Part shown: positions 37,999 to 46,145 of the stretch, piece by piece | Position numbering within the stretch: position 1 is the stretch's first letter | How the letters are laid out: each line of letters starts with the position of its first letter | Origin: Acinetobacter geminorum | GTDB taxonomy: Bacteria > Pseudomonadota > Gammaproteobacteria > Pseudomonadales > Moraxellaceae | Direction of reading: 5' to 3' | NCBI RefSeq assembly: GCF_013009345.1 | Contig: NZ_JABELE010000007.1 | Location: forward strand, 1 to 64,000 | DNA: 64,000 bases | Translations under genes and position numbers: made by a program | The notes under the pieces: generated by a model | The model's input: the letters and a program-made list of their open reading frames with translations, nothing else | Database searches by the model: none | What the model was told of the DNA's origin: nothing

Positions 37999-38517
37999 TT
38001 AAAAATCATCATCTAAATCAAAGTTGTCTTCATCATCCAACATTTGATCTTCTGCTTTTTCAATATCGTTAAGAACGCGCTGAAAGAAACGTAATTTACG
38101 TACAGTATCTCGAGCTTCGCCCCAATCTTCATCTGAGTAGTCAATTTTAAATTCGCGAACTAAGCCCTCAATCCACTGAAAAACTTCTTGCTTAAGAGTA
38201 CTTAAATGCTCTTGTGAAGTTGCTTCATCAAGTTGCTCACGAAGCTCTAGAGCTGATTGTAGGAACTCAAAATCGCTAATGGATTGATCAAGGTGGTGAT
38301 CTTGCTTTTTTAACGCTAATAGATAAGCAGCGCGGCTATCTACTTGCGAAAGTATTTTAAAAGCTTGATTGATTTCACTTGATTTGATCAATGCCTGATC
38401 TTTATCTTCTGCTTTATCTGGGTGATATTGCTGCTGCAAACTTAAGAAACTAGATTTTAAGCTCGCCAAATCGATATCGAGTTCTACGGGTAAATTGAAC
38501 AACTCAAAATGATTCAT
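37999..38517 (-). CDS. hscB: Fe-S assembly co-chaperone HscB
   Basis: J-domain protein of 172 residues that delivers IscU to HscA. The J-domain HPDK tripeptide region is seen as QYHPDKAED near residue 38, and the C-terminal helical domain follows. The start at 38517 (MNHFELF) matches the family N-terminus; an ATG six codons upstream exists. There is no Shine-Dalgarno site; instead the mRNA just before the ATG reads CCUCCUUU, which resembles the anti-Shine-Dalgarno end of 16S rRNA. A hairpin separates it from iscA. Confidence 0.95.
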   Translation of the reverse strand: MNHFELFNLPVELDIDLASLKSSFLSLQQQYHPDKAEDKDQALIKSSEINQAFKILSQVDSRAAYLLALKKQDHHLDQSISDFEFLQSALELREQLDEATSQEHLSTLKQEVFQWIEGLVREFKIDYSDEDWGEARDTVRKLRFFQRVLNDIEKAEDQMLDDEDNFDLDDDF

Positions 38518-38545
38518 TAGAAAGGAGGTCCACATTAATTAAATA

Positions 38546-38582
38546 CATTAAAACAGTGCTATAAAAAGTCACTGTTTTAATG
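38546..38582 (-). promoter_or_regulatory. hairpin between iscA and hscB
   Basis: Perfect 13-bp inverted repeat (cattaaaacagtg with cactgttttaatg) with an 11-nt loop inside the isc operon. No T run, so a processing or stabilising element, or a partial terminator. Confidence 0.6.
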
Positions 38583-38606
38583 AAAAGGATGTAAGGAGAG
38601 AGGGAG

Positions 38607-38927
38607 TTATACAGTGAAAGACTCACCGCAACCACATTCACCTTTTTTGTTGGGATTGTTAAATTCGAACCCTTCGTTAAGGCCATTCTTTACGTAATCC
38701 ATTTCTAAGCCTTCTAAATAGACAAGACTTTTTGGATCTACAAAAACCTTAACGCCAAATTGTTCGAAAACTTGGTCATGTTCATCGACAGAATCAACAA
38801 ATTCGAGAACATAAGCCAACCCAGAACAACCAGAAGTTTTCACACCCACGCGAATGCCTTCACCCTTACCTCGATTTTTAAGGTAATTGTTAATATGAGT
38901 CGCAGCATTTTCAGTTAAATGAATCAT
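38607..38927 (-). CDS. iscA: A-type iron-sulfur carrier IscA
   Basis: Carries Fe-S clusters or iron to target proteins. 106 residues with the three conserved Cys: one in [10 protein letters not shown] and two in the C-terminal ECGCGESF. Tight gap of 30 bp after iscU. The ATG follows a GGAG. Typical isc-operon member, on the minus strand between iscU and hscB. Confidence 0.96.
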   Translation of the reverse strand: MIHLTENAATHINNYLKNRGKGEGIRVGVKTSGCSGLAYVLEFVDSVDEHDQVFEQFGVKVFVDPKSLVYLEGLEMDYVKNGLNEGFEFNNPNKKGECGCGESFTV

Positions 38928-38957
38928 GAAAACTCCAACGTTTACAATGGTAACAAA

Positions 38958-39344
38958 TTAAGCTTTAGATTTTTTACTGCGGTAATCATCAATCGCAGCT
39001 TTAATTGCATCTTCAGCTAGTACAGAGCAGTGAACTTTTACTGGAGGAAGAGCAAGCTCAGTTGCGATATCAATATTTTTGATCGCTTGAGCTTCATCAA
39101 GAGTCTTACCTTTTAACCATTCAGTTACAAGTGAGCTTGATGCAATTGCAGAACCACAACCATAAGTTTTGAAGCGTGCTTCTTCAATCACACCACTATC
39201 ATTTACCTGAATTTGCAAACGCATCACGTCGCCACATGCAGGTGCACCCACCATGCCTGTACCAACATTTTCAGAGTTTTTATCTAAAACACCAACATTA
39301 CGTGGGTTTTCGTAATGATCAATTACCTTTTCGCTATAAGCCAT
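38958..39344 (-). CDS. iscU: Fe-S cluster scaffold IscU
   Basis: Scaffold on which IscS-derived sulfur and iron are assembled. 128 residues with the conserved Cys in PACGDVM, YGCGSAIASSS and KVHCSVLAEDA, and the LPPVK-type motif recognised by HscA (ALPPVKVHC). GAAG/GGAG-like site before the ATG. Follows iscS after 66 bp containing a hairpin. Confidence 0.97.
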   Translation of the reverse strand: MAYSEKVIDHYENPRNVGVLDKNSENVGTGMVGAPACGDVMRLQIQVNDSGVIEEARFKTYGCGSAIASSSLVTEWLKGKTLDEAQAIKNIDIATELALPPVKVHCSVLAEDAIKAAIDDYRSKKSKA

Positions 39345-39393
39345 TTCGCTTCTCCAAACCTCGGGGTCAGCCTAATATTAATATGAGGGTTAA

Positions 39394-39418
39394 AACACTA
39401 ATTTCAATAATTAGTGTT
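39394..39418 (-). promoter_or_regulatory. hairpin overlapping the iscS stop codon
   Basis: Perfect 10-bp inverted repeat (aacactaatt with aattagtgtt), 5-nt loop. On the minus strand it is followed by TTTTAA and covers the iscS stop codon, so it may attenuate transcription or protect the iscRS segment. Confidence 0.6.
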
Positions 39419-40628
39419 CTGCCCATTCAACTGTAGAAAGATCGATACCTTCTTTGTACATATCCCAAAGCGGAGAAAGTTCACGTAATTTCTCAACAGC
39501 GGCTTTGGTAATTGTAAGCACGTGGTCAATGTCTTCTTCAGTTGTGTATTTACCAAAACTAAAGCGGATTGAGCTGTGTGCTAGCTCATCAGATAAACCT
39601 AATGCGCGAAGAACATATGAAGGCTCTAAAGTTGCAGAAGTACAAGCAGAACCACTTGATACTGCAGCATCTTTAAGCGACATCATTAAAGATTCACCTT
39701 CAACAAAGTTGAAGCTAACATTTAAATAGTTTGCAACGTTTTGAGTTGGGTGACCATTTAAGAACACTTGTTCAAGGTCTTGTAAACCGTTCCAAAGTTT
39801 GTCACGAAGTTTACGGAGACGCTCTTGTTCTGCATGCATTGTTTTGCCTGCAATCTCAAAAGCTTCACCCATACCAACGATTTGGTGAGTAGCCAAAGTA
39901 CCAGAACGCATACCACGTTCATGACCACCACCATGGATTTGTGCTTTTAGGCGAACACGTGGGCTACGACGTACATATAATGCGCCGATACCTTTTGGAC
40001 CATAAATTTTATGAGCAGAGAAACTCATAAGGTCAATTTTCATCGTAGATAAGTCGATATCAACTTTACCAGCTGCTTGCGCTGCATCTACGTGGAAAAA
40101 TGTTTTGTTGGCACGTGTTAATTCACCAATCGCCGCTACATCTGTAACTGTACCAATTTCATTGTTTACCATCATAAGAGAAACAAGAATAGTATCTGGG
40201 CGAAGGGAAGCCTTAACCATTTCAGGAGTAATTAAACCTGTTTGTGGTTCTGGCTCTAAATAAGTAATTTCAAAACCTTGTTCTTCTAATTCACGACAAG
40301 GATCCAGAACAGCTTTGTGTTCAATTTTACTTGTAATAATATGTTTGCCTTTAGATGCATAGAATTGAGCTACACCTTTAAGGGCAAGGTTATCTGATTC
40401 AGTTGCACCAGAAGTCCAAACGATTTCACGTGGATCAGCTTTAATTAAATTTGCTACTTGCTCACGTGCATATTCAACTTTTTCTTCTGCCTGCCAGCCA
40501 TAAGCGTGTGAACGAGACGCAGCATTACCAAAGGTACCGTCGAAAGTTAAACACTCCATCATACGTTCTGCAACTTGCGGATCTACTGGAGTGGTTGCTG
40601 CGTAATCAAGATAAATTGGACGTTTCAT
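39411..40628 (-). CDS. iscS: cysteine desulfurase IscS
   Basis: PLP enzyme that takes sulfur from cysteine for Fe-S clusters, thio-tRNA and cofactors. 405 residues; PLP-binding Lys in [12 protein letters not shown], the His of the TSKIEHKAV block, and the catalytic loop Cys in [13 protein letters not shown]. Starts one base after the iscR stop, so the two are translated together. Second gene of the isc operon. Confidence 0.98.
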   Translation of the reverse strand: MKRPIYLDYAATTPVDPQVAERMMECLTFDGTFGNAASRSHAYGWQAEEKVEYAREQVANLIKADPREIVWTSGATESDNLALKGVAQFYASKGKHIITSKIEHKAVLDPCRELEEQGFEITYLEPEPQTGLITPEMVKASLRPDTILVSLMMVNNEIGTVTDVAAIGELTRANKTFFHVDAAQAAGKVDIDLSTMKIDLMSFSAHKIYGPKGIGALYVRRSPRVRLKAQIHGGGHERGMRSGTLATHQIVGMGEAFEIAGKTMHAEQERLRKLRDKLWNGLQDLEQVFLNGHPTQNVANYLNVSFNFVEGESLMMSLKDAAVSSGSACTSATLEPSYVLRALGLSDELAHSSIRFSFGKYTTEEDIDHVLTITKAAVEKLRELSPLWDMYKEGIDLSTVEWAEH

Positions 40629-40629
40629 A

Positions 40630-41103
40630 TCAAATACCTGTACCCGATAAAAGAGCTGAATCTGTGCCAGTTACATTTTGGCGTAATGCAACAGTTTGAA
40701 CGTTGTCTCGGCTAATGAGGTCGGCAAGAGAGATTTTTGCTAAATAGTCGGCAATATGATGAGAGAGTTCTTGCCATAAATCATGAGTGAGACACATTGC
40801 ACCATTTTGGCAATTACCTTTATGGTCACAACGTGTTGCATCAACCGTTTCATTTACAGCTTCAATAATTTCTAACACAGTAATTTCATCAGCATTTCGA
40901 GCCAAATGGTAACCACCATTTGCACCACGAACACTAGAAACTAACCCATGACGCTTAAGTTTTGCGAATAACTGTTCTAAATAAGCAACTGAAATGGATT
41001 GGCGTGCGGCAATTTCGGCGAGCGTGATCGTTTGTTCAGTTGGCTGCAAAGCTAAATCAAGTAGAGCAGTCACTGCGTAGCGACCGCGAGTTGTAAGGCG
41101 CAT
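40630..41103 (-). CDS. iscR: Fe-S-sensing transcription regulator IscR
   Basis: Rrf2-family regulator that holds a [2Fe-2S] cluster and represses the isc operon when clusters are plentiful. Winged helix at the N-terminus ([19 protein letters not shown]), cluster ligands as three Cys in the [16 protein letters not shown] segment with the following His. The ATG at 41103 is chosen since MRLT is universal; a GTG-type start upstream adds four residues. First gene of the operon and preceded by a matching IscR operator. Confidence 0.97.
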   Translation of the reverse strand: MRLTTRGRYAVTALLDLALQPTEQTITLAEIAARQSISVAYLEQLFAKLKRHGLVSSVRGANGGYHLARNADEITVLEIIEAVNETVDATRCDHKGNCQNGAMCLTHDLWQELSHHIADYLAKISLADLISRDNVQTVALRQNVTGTDSALLSGTGI

Positions 41104-41136
41104 GATTCGATACACATGTTAAGACTAGATAATAGG

Positions 41137-41165
41137 ATTTTATGAATCCCGACTAAAATAGTCAA
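41137..41165 (-). promoter_or_regulatory. iscR promoter with overlapping type-1 IscR operator
   Basis: On the minus strand TTGACT (41165-41160) and TAAAAT (41142-41137) are exactly 17 nt apart. The sequence TTGACTATTTTAGTCGGG (41165-41148) fits the core of the E. coli type-1 IscR consensus YYGACTRWWWYAGTCRRS at every position and covers the -35. This supports negative feedback by holo-IscR. Confidence 0.88.
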
Positions 41166-41212
41166 GTTTTTTTATTTTTAATTCAAGTGTAGGAACAAAA
41201 TAGAAAAATAAA

Positions 41213-41860
41213 TTAGGCAACCCACAAATTATATATGAAATAAACAATAAATATTAGGCTAATTATACCAAAGGAGAAGTTAATATTTCGTTGACGTCGT
41301 TGTAAGCGATTAATTCGATTTTGATATTGTTTAATTTCCACGTGAAGGGAGTTGATCTCTGATCTTTGTTGATCAATTTTCTCAAGTAATGGGGCGATTC
41401 GTTTACGTGAAGCAAGGGTTTCAGCTTCATCATCTGGGGTGTTAAACCACTGCTTCCAGTCAACTAGCAATTTTGGAAGAGTCACATGAGAAATTAAATC
41501 TAAAAGTTCCTTTTTCGTTTCCTCATCACCATCAATACGCATATTTTTTAGACTGCGTTGATTAGAAAATCCGAAAATTTTAATTAGATCAATAAGCGTA
41601 CTATTGATCTCAAGATCAATACGTCTATCAAAAGAGTGAATATCGAATAACAAACCTTTTTCTGTAAATTGAACATAGAAATCAAAGAAAGGTAAATAGC
41701 TATTAATACGAATCGTTGTTTTGTTCAAAATAAACTTTTTCGCTTGCAAGCGAAGGGCACCATCGTGGGTGAGAATAAATGAAAAAAAAGTTTCTAAGAT
41801 AATTAGAACAATATTTAGCAACAGACGCGGATGTTTTTGTCTTTGTTGCGTTTCACTCAT
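41213..41860 (-). CDS. UbiJ-like SCP2 protein with coiled coil and membrane anchor
   Basis: A 215-residue protein I assign only tentatively. The first half (about residues 10-130) has the pattern of the SCP2 lipid-binding domain as in UbiJ: helical start with many hydrophobics, alternating strands including ISYLP-like segments, then an NMRIDGDEETKKELLDLI stretch similar to the UbiJ LEVQGDIQVVQNF segment. Residues about 150-190 form a coiled coil (KIDQQRSEINSLHVEIKQYQ), and residues 193-213 a single membrane helix at the C-terminus, which E. coli UbiJ lacks. Possible role: ubiquinone-complex lipid carrier anchored to the membrane. Divergent from the phasin gene; downstream of it lies iscR's promoter region. 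Confidence 0.55.
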   Translation of the reverse strand: MSETQQRQKHPRLLLNIVLIILETFFSFILTHDGALRLQAKKFILNKTTIRINSYLPFFDFYVQFTEKGLLFDIHSFDRRIDLEINSTLIDLIKIFGFSNQRSLKNMRIDGDEETKKELLDLISHVTLPKLLVDWKQWFNTPDDEAETLASRKRIAPLLEKIDQQRSEINSLHVEIKQYQNRINRLQRRQRNINFSFGIISLIFIVYFIYNLWVA

Positions 41861-42068
41861 AAAAGTTTATCCTTAGAAATAGCAATTAACTGAAGAATGG
41901 GACATCCTATCCCAAACTTAACACAATGTCGTGTTAAATATATTTACATGACTTATTTGCTTTGTAGAACAGTTTTGTAAATGGATCAAGTCTTTACTTT
42001 GATATTATAGAAATATTTTGTGGTCAAATCAGTCATCATTTCTCTCATCTGATTAGGAGTTTAGATTA

Positions 42069-42524
42069 ATGGATAATGCAAATATAGATACCCAGATAGA
42101 AGAGTCGGAAGAAAAAAATAAATTAAAATCAAAAAGTTCAAGAAAATCAGCTTTGGATTTTAGGAAGTATACTAAGCAAATTTGGTTAGCTGGATTAGGC
42201 GCTTTTTCTCGTGCGGAAGAAGAAGGAAATAAGCTGTTTGATTCCTTAGTTAAAGTAGGTGAGGAGCTAGAATCAAAAACTGGAGACTTAGCAGACAATA
42301 CTGTCGGTAAGGTCACAGAAAAGGCAAAAGAGTCTGTATCTGAAACAAAAGACAGAGTAGAAAAGATTCTTGATACGAGTGTTAATCACTCTTTAAATCG
42401 TATTGGATTGGTGACACCGAAGGATTTACAACATATCGAACAGTTGCTTGTACAACTGCATATTAAGGTGGATGCTTTAATAGAAGAAAATCAACAGTTG
42501 AAAGCAAAATTGAATAAAAAGTAA
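42069..42524 (+). CDS. phasin-family (PhaI/PhaF-like) granule-associated protein
   Basis: Helical amphipathic protein of 151 residues. The KQIWLAGLGAFSRAEEEGNKLFDSLVKVGEE segment is the hallmark of the PhaI/PhaF family (polyhydroxyalkanoate granule-associated proteins); a charged coiled coil and a C-terminal leucine-heptad region follow (IEQLLVQLHIKVDALIEEN). No PHA synthase is in the window, so the protein may also serve as a general stress or membrane-surface protein. ATG with a TAGGAG site. Transcribed away from the UbiJ-like gene. Confidence 0.85.
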   Translation: MDNANIDTQIEESEEKNKLKSKSSRKSALDFRKYTKQIWLAGLGAFSRAEEEGNKLFDSLVKVGEELESKTGDLADNTVGKVTEKAKESVSETKDRVEKILDTSVNHSLNRIGLVTPKDLQHIEQLLVQLHIKVDALIEENQQLKAKLNKK

Positions 42525-42622
42525 AAAAATGTTGGGATTTAGCAAATATATAACAGTTTTTTAGCATTTATTTTTGCTAAAAGCCCTGCTCTAGTATTGC
42601 GTTTTCCCCTAAAGCATTGCTA

Positions 42623-42643
42623 TAAAGGCGTCATGGCCTTTTA
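42623..42643 (+). terminator. possible terminator between phasin gene and hupB
   Basis: 6-bp stem (aaaggc with gcctttt) with a 6-nt loop and four T. Short, about 100 nt after the phasin stop and 50 nt before hupB; it could also be part of the hupB leader. Confidence 0.35.
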
Positions 42644-42693
42644 AACTATAGCCTTGGACCTTAAACAAACGATATTAAGAGGATGTTTTATTC

Positions 42694-42966
42694 ATGAATA
42701 AATCAGAATTAATCGATGCAATTGCTGAAAAAGGGGGAGTATCTAAGACTGATGCAGGCAAGGCACTCGATGCGACAATTGCGTCAATTACTGAAGCACT
42801 TAAAAAAGGTGACACAGTAACTTTAGTTGGTTTTGGTACTTTCAGTGTTAAAGAACGTGCTGCACGTACTGGTCGTAACCCAAAAACTGGTGAAGAGCTT
42901 CAAATTAAAGCAACAAAAGTACCTAGCTTTAAAGCTGGTAAAGGTCTTAAAGATTCAGTAGCTTAA
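42694..42966 (+). CDS. hupB: DNA-binding protein HU-beta
   Basis: Small histone-like nucleoid protein of 90 residues that bends DNA as a dimer. The sequence starts [18 protein letters not shown] and has the family block [22 protein letters not shown], which carries the DNA-contacting beta arms. AAGAGGA lies upstream of the ATG. It is followed by its own terminator and ppiD, the same neighbour as in many gammaproteobacteria. Confidence 0.97.
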   Translation: MNKSELIDAIAEKGGVSKTDAGKALDATIASITEALKKGDTVTLVGFGTFSVKERAARTGRNPKTGEELQIKATKVPSFKAGKGLKDSVA

Positions 42967-42981
42967 TCTTTTAAGATGAAT

Positions 42982-43008
42982 AAACGCGCCAGAATAGGCG
43001 CGTTTTTT
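42982..43008 (+). terminator. terminator after hupB
   Basis: 9-bp GC-rich stem (aaacgcgcc with ggcgcgttt), 6-nt loop and a T run, 16 nt after the stop. Confidence 0.93.
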
Positions 43009-43097
43009 ATTAAATATCTGAATTGACCAATATTGCTCATTCATTGATTGTGGTTTTTCAGTTAAAATTCTCCTCGAAATAAAATATTGGAATACTT

Positions 43098-44963
43098 ATG
43101 GAATCGTTTCGTACAGTCATTAAGGGTTGGCTCGGCAAAGTCCTTCTAATTTTGTTTTTGACCCCTTTAGCACTTGTAGGTATTGAAGGATATTTTAATA
43201 GGGGAAACAAGGCTGATGTTGCTAAGACAGTAAATGGCCAAGAAATATCTAAAAAAGACCTTGAAACTTTAACTCAGTCTTACAAAGAACAATATTTAGC
43301 TGCTGTTAAAGGGGATGAGAGTTTACTCAATTTGCCTGTTATTCAGGCTAAGGCACTCGATATTTTAGTGTCACGTAATTTATTGATACAGCAAGCTGAA
43401 AAATTAGGTATCTCTCTGAGTGATGCTCAAATTGAGCAAATGTTAGCTCAACAGCCTAGTTTGCAAGAGAATGGTCAATTTTCACAAAAACTTTATGAAA
43501 ACTACTTACGTTCGATTGGCATGACGAGTCAGGGGTTGATATCAAGCCTACGTCAAGATCATGCTTTGAAAATGTTAACATCAACATTTACTGACTACTC
43601 ATTAGTAAGCAAAGTTGATCTCATGCAAATTGCGAATTTGCAAACTGAACAACGTACATTACATTTAGCTAGCATTAAATTAGATGCTTACAAAACAGGT
43701 TTAACTGCTTCTAATCAAGAAGCTACAGATTATTATAACAAGCATCAAGGTGAGTTTAAGCAACAGGCTTCGGTTGATGTTGATTATGTTGTATTGTCTC
43801 CTTCAATGATAGCGAAACCAGCCCCTGCAACTGAGGCTGAACTTCAGCAAGCATATGCTAAGTTTGTTGAAACTCAGAAAAAAGATGCTAAGCGAACTGT
43901 GAAGCATATTTTAATTACTACTGATGCTCGTGATGATGCAGCGGCTCAAAAACTGGCAAAAGAAGTTTATGCGAAAATTCAGGGTGGTCTTTCATTTGCA
44001 CAAGCTGCGGCACAGTTCTCTGAAGATCCTAGTTCAAAAGCAAAAGGCGGTTTAGTTGAAGCATATGCACCAGGTGTTTTCTCGGATGCATTTGATAAAA
44101 CTGTTTTAAGTTTGAAAAATGGACAAGTTTCACAGCCAGTAAAAACACAATATGGTTATCATATTATTGAAGCAGAAACTCAAGCTAACCAAATCCCTTC
44201 ATTTGAAGCTGAGAAGGCTCGTTTAACTGCTGAGGTTGAGAAGAATAAAGTTGCGACCGTTTATTCAGATACCGTAAATAGTTTGAATGAAACGATTGTT
44301 GGCAATGATTCTTTAGAAGCTGTTGTCCAAGAAGTAAAAGGTACAAAAGTTGAATCATTAAATGGTGTAACTTTAGCTACTCAAAATCCATATTTAAGTG
44401 ATCCAAGCGTCAAAATTAAATTATTTAATGATGATGTGAAGAATGGTGACCGTAATACTTCCTCTAATATTCAGTTAGCGAATGGTGATACGGTATGGGT
44501 TAAAGTACGTGATTACCACGCAGCTGGTGTAAAACCATTAGCGCAAGCGATGAATGAAGCAAAAGCAAAAGTTATCGATGAAAAAGCGCGTAAGGCTGCT
44601 CAAGCAAAAATTGCTACTATGTTGACTGAGTTTAAAACTCAACCTGCAGACCAGGTGGTTGCTAAAAACAAAGTCGCATTTGAGTCAGCTGGTGTGTTTA
44701 CTCGATCACAAGGTTTAAAACGCGAAATTGAACGTGCTGCATTTAGTTTGGCTACACCTAAGCCAGGTATGTGGTCTGTTACAACAGCAAACTTACCAAA
44801 TGAGCTTGTAGTAGTTGCAGTTTCAAATGTAAATTCATCAGCTGTAAATGCCATTCCTGCCGATCAGTTACAACAGTTAAAACAACTTTATCGCCAATCA
44901 CGTGGTCAACAAATATTGGAAGATTACAGCCAATATTTAAAATCACATGCAAAAATTAAATAA
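43098..44963 (+). CDS. ppiD: periplasmic chaperone/peptidyl-prolyl isomerase PpiD
   Basis: Inner-membrane anchored folding factor near the Sec translocon. 621 residues: membrane helix at about residues 13-31, SurA-like N-terminal chaperone domain (to about 215), one parvulin domain at about 268-362 (KRTVKHILITTDARDD to YGYHIIEAE), and a C-terminal domain. Length and order match E. coli PpiD. Gene order hupB-ppiD is conserved widely, which backs the assignment. Confidence 0.93.
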   Translation: MESFRTVIKGWLGKVLLILFLTPLALVGIEGYFNRGNKADVAKTVNGQEISKKDLETLTQSYKEQYLAAVKGDESLLNLPVIQAKALDILVSRNLLIQQAEKLGISLSDAQIEQMLAQQPSLQENGQFSQKLYENYLRSIGMTSQGLISSLRQDHALKMLTSTFTDYSLVSKVDLMQIANLQTEQRTLHLASIKLDAYKTGLTASNQEATDYYNKHQGEFKQQASVDVDYVVLSPSMIAKPAPATEAELQQAYAKFVETQKKDAKRTVKHILITTDARDDAAAQKLAKEVYAKIQGGLSFAQAAAQFSEDPSSKAKGGLVEAYAPGVFSDAFDKTVLSLKNGQVSQPVKTQYGYHIIEAETQANQIPSFEAEKARLTAEVEKNKVATVYSDTVNSLNETIVGNDSLEAVVQEVKGTKVESLNGVTLATQNPYLSDPSVKIKLFNDDVKNGDRNTSSNIQLANGDTVWVKVRDYHAAGVKPLAQAMNEAKAKVIDEKARKAAQAKIATMLTEFKTQPADQVVAKNKVAFESAGVFTRSQGLKREIERAAFSLATPKPGMWSVTTANLPNELVVVAVSNVNSSAVNAIPADQLQQLKQLYRQSRGQQILEDYSQYLKSHAKIK

Positions 44964-44977
44964 TAATTTGATCAAAT

Positions 44978-45003
44978 AAAAAAAGCGCTTCGGCGCTTTT
45001 TTT
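44978..45003. terminator. bidirectional terminator between ppiD and the AraC gene
   Basis: Hairpin aaaaaaagcgc, TTCG loop, gcgcttttttt; A/T runs on both sides between convergent genes. Confidence 0.92.
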
Positions 45004-45011
45004 ATTTTCTA

Positions 45012-45974
45012 TTAATCGAGATGATGTTCGATATATTGCTGTCGATATTGTTTAGGTGATAAATCAAAAATTCTTTTAAAGGCCTGACTAAAAGCAGTCT
45101 CGGATGAATAGCCGACTTTGTTTGATATTTGCTGAATTGAAAAATTACTTGTGCGTAGATATTGGCTAGCTAAGCGGAAACGGTAATGTTGCAAATAAGT
45201 GAGAGGTGGTTCCCCAATAATACTATTAAATAGATTTGCAAATTTTGAACGGGACATACAGCATTGTTCTGCTAAAGACTCAACTGTCCAAGCAACTTCT
45301 GGTTGGCTGTGAATAGCAGATAGGGCATTACTCAATTCAGGGTGGGTTAATGCACTTAGCCAGTTTTGTTGATCTGTCATTTGTTGAACATGATCACGAA
45401 TGCATTCAATGAGAAGAATACTGACTAAATGATCAATAATTTTGTCATGTCCCGGCCTGATTTTTTGAGTTTCAATCGCTAAAAAATAAAGCCCAATTTG
45501 TAGCCATTCGGGTGGGTTGGTTTGATTTTCATGTTGAATATGCATGATAGAAGGCAATGCATTAATCAAAGGGCCTGCCATATGAGTATCAATCTGACAG
45601 CGCAAACAGAGCAATAAGGTTGTATCTTGAGAGGAGGTGCCAAACTCAATAGCGTCTTGTCTATGACCATTAAAAAACGAAGTAATATCTATTGAATCTA
45701 CTAGTTTATTCGCTGTTGATTTTGAGTCAGTGGCACTATGTGCTTTTCCAGAAGGTATTAAAATAATATCTCCTGCTGTCGCAATTATTTTTTCTGAAGC
45801 ATTAAGTTGAATATATACTGAACCAGTTAAAACAATATAGGCAAGTAAAGCAGATTGATCTTGTGTTTTAAAAGCCCATTCTCCTTGAGCTTTTAAATAG
45901 ATGTATTCAGACTTATTGAGGTGAATATCATCAAAAAACTTACTTAGTGCATCCATGTTTATATGATCAATCAT
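45012..45974 (-). CDS. AraC-family regulator (AlkR-like), divergent from alkM
   Basis: Regulator of 320 residues with an N-terminal cupin-type sensor (Cupin_6; AGDIILIPSGKAHSA near residue 69) and C-terminal AraC double HTH (MSRSKFANLFNSIIGEPPLTYLQ; KVGYSSETAFSQAFKR). It is transcribed away from the alkane hydroxylase gene across about 170 bp. In A. baylyi the AraC/XylS protein AlkR is divergent from alkM and activates it in the presence of alkanes; position suggests the same role here, but the cupin-type N-terminus means it may not be the direct AlkR orthologue. Confidence 0.85.
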   Translation of the reverse strand: MIDHINMDALSKFFDDIHLNKSEYIYLKAQGEWAFKTQDQSALLAYIVLTGSVYIQLNASEKIIATAGDIILIPSGKAHSATDSKSTANKLVDSIDITSFFNGHRQDAIEFGTSSQDTTLLLCLRCQIDTHMAGPLINALPSIMHIQHENQTNPPEWLQIGLYFLAIETQKIRPGHDKIIDHLVSILLIECIRDHVQQMTDQQNWLSALTHPELSNALSAIHSQPEVAWTVESLAEQCCMSRSKFANLFNSIIGEPPLTYLQHYRFRLASQYLRTSNFSIQQISNKVGYSSETAFSQAFKRIFDLSPKQYRQQYIEHHLD

Positions 45975-46145
45975 TATTTTATTAAAATTATAGTGAGCTA
46001 TAAGAATAGATCAACATGTGTTTTTAGGACAAAAAAGTGGAAGAAAATGCCAAAGACTTTGAAATAGGTTTTTTGGACGGTTACTACTGTTAAGTAATTA
46101 GTATTTCTTTAACTATATAGATATATAGAAAAAGGAAATATGACT

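Noticed and set aside
42053..42316. Ser-rich frame opposite the phasin gene
   Set aside because: Antisense shadow of the Lys/Glu-rich phasin sequence.
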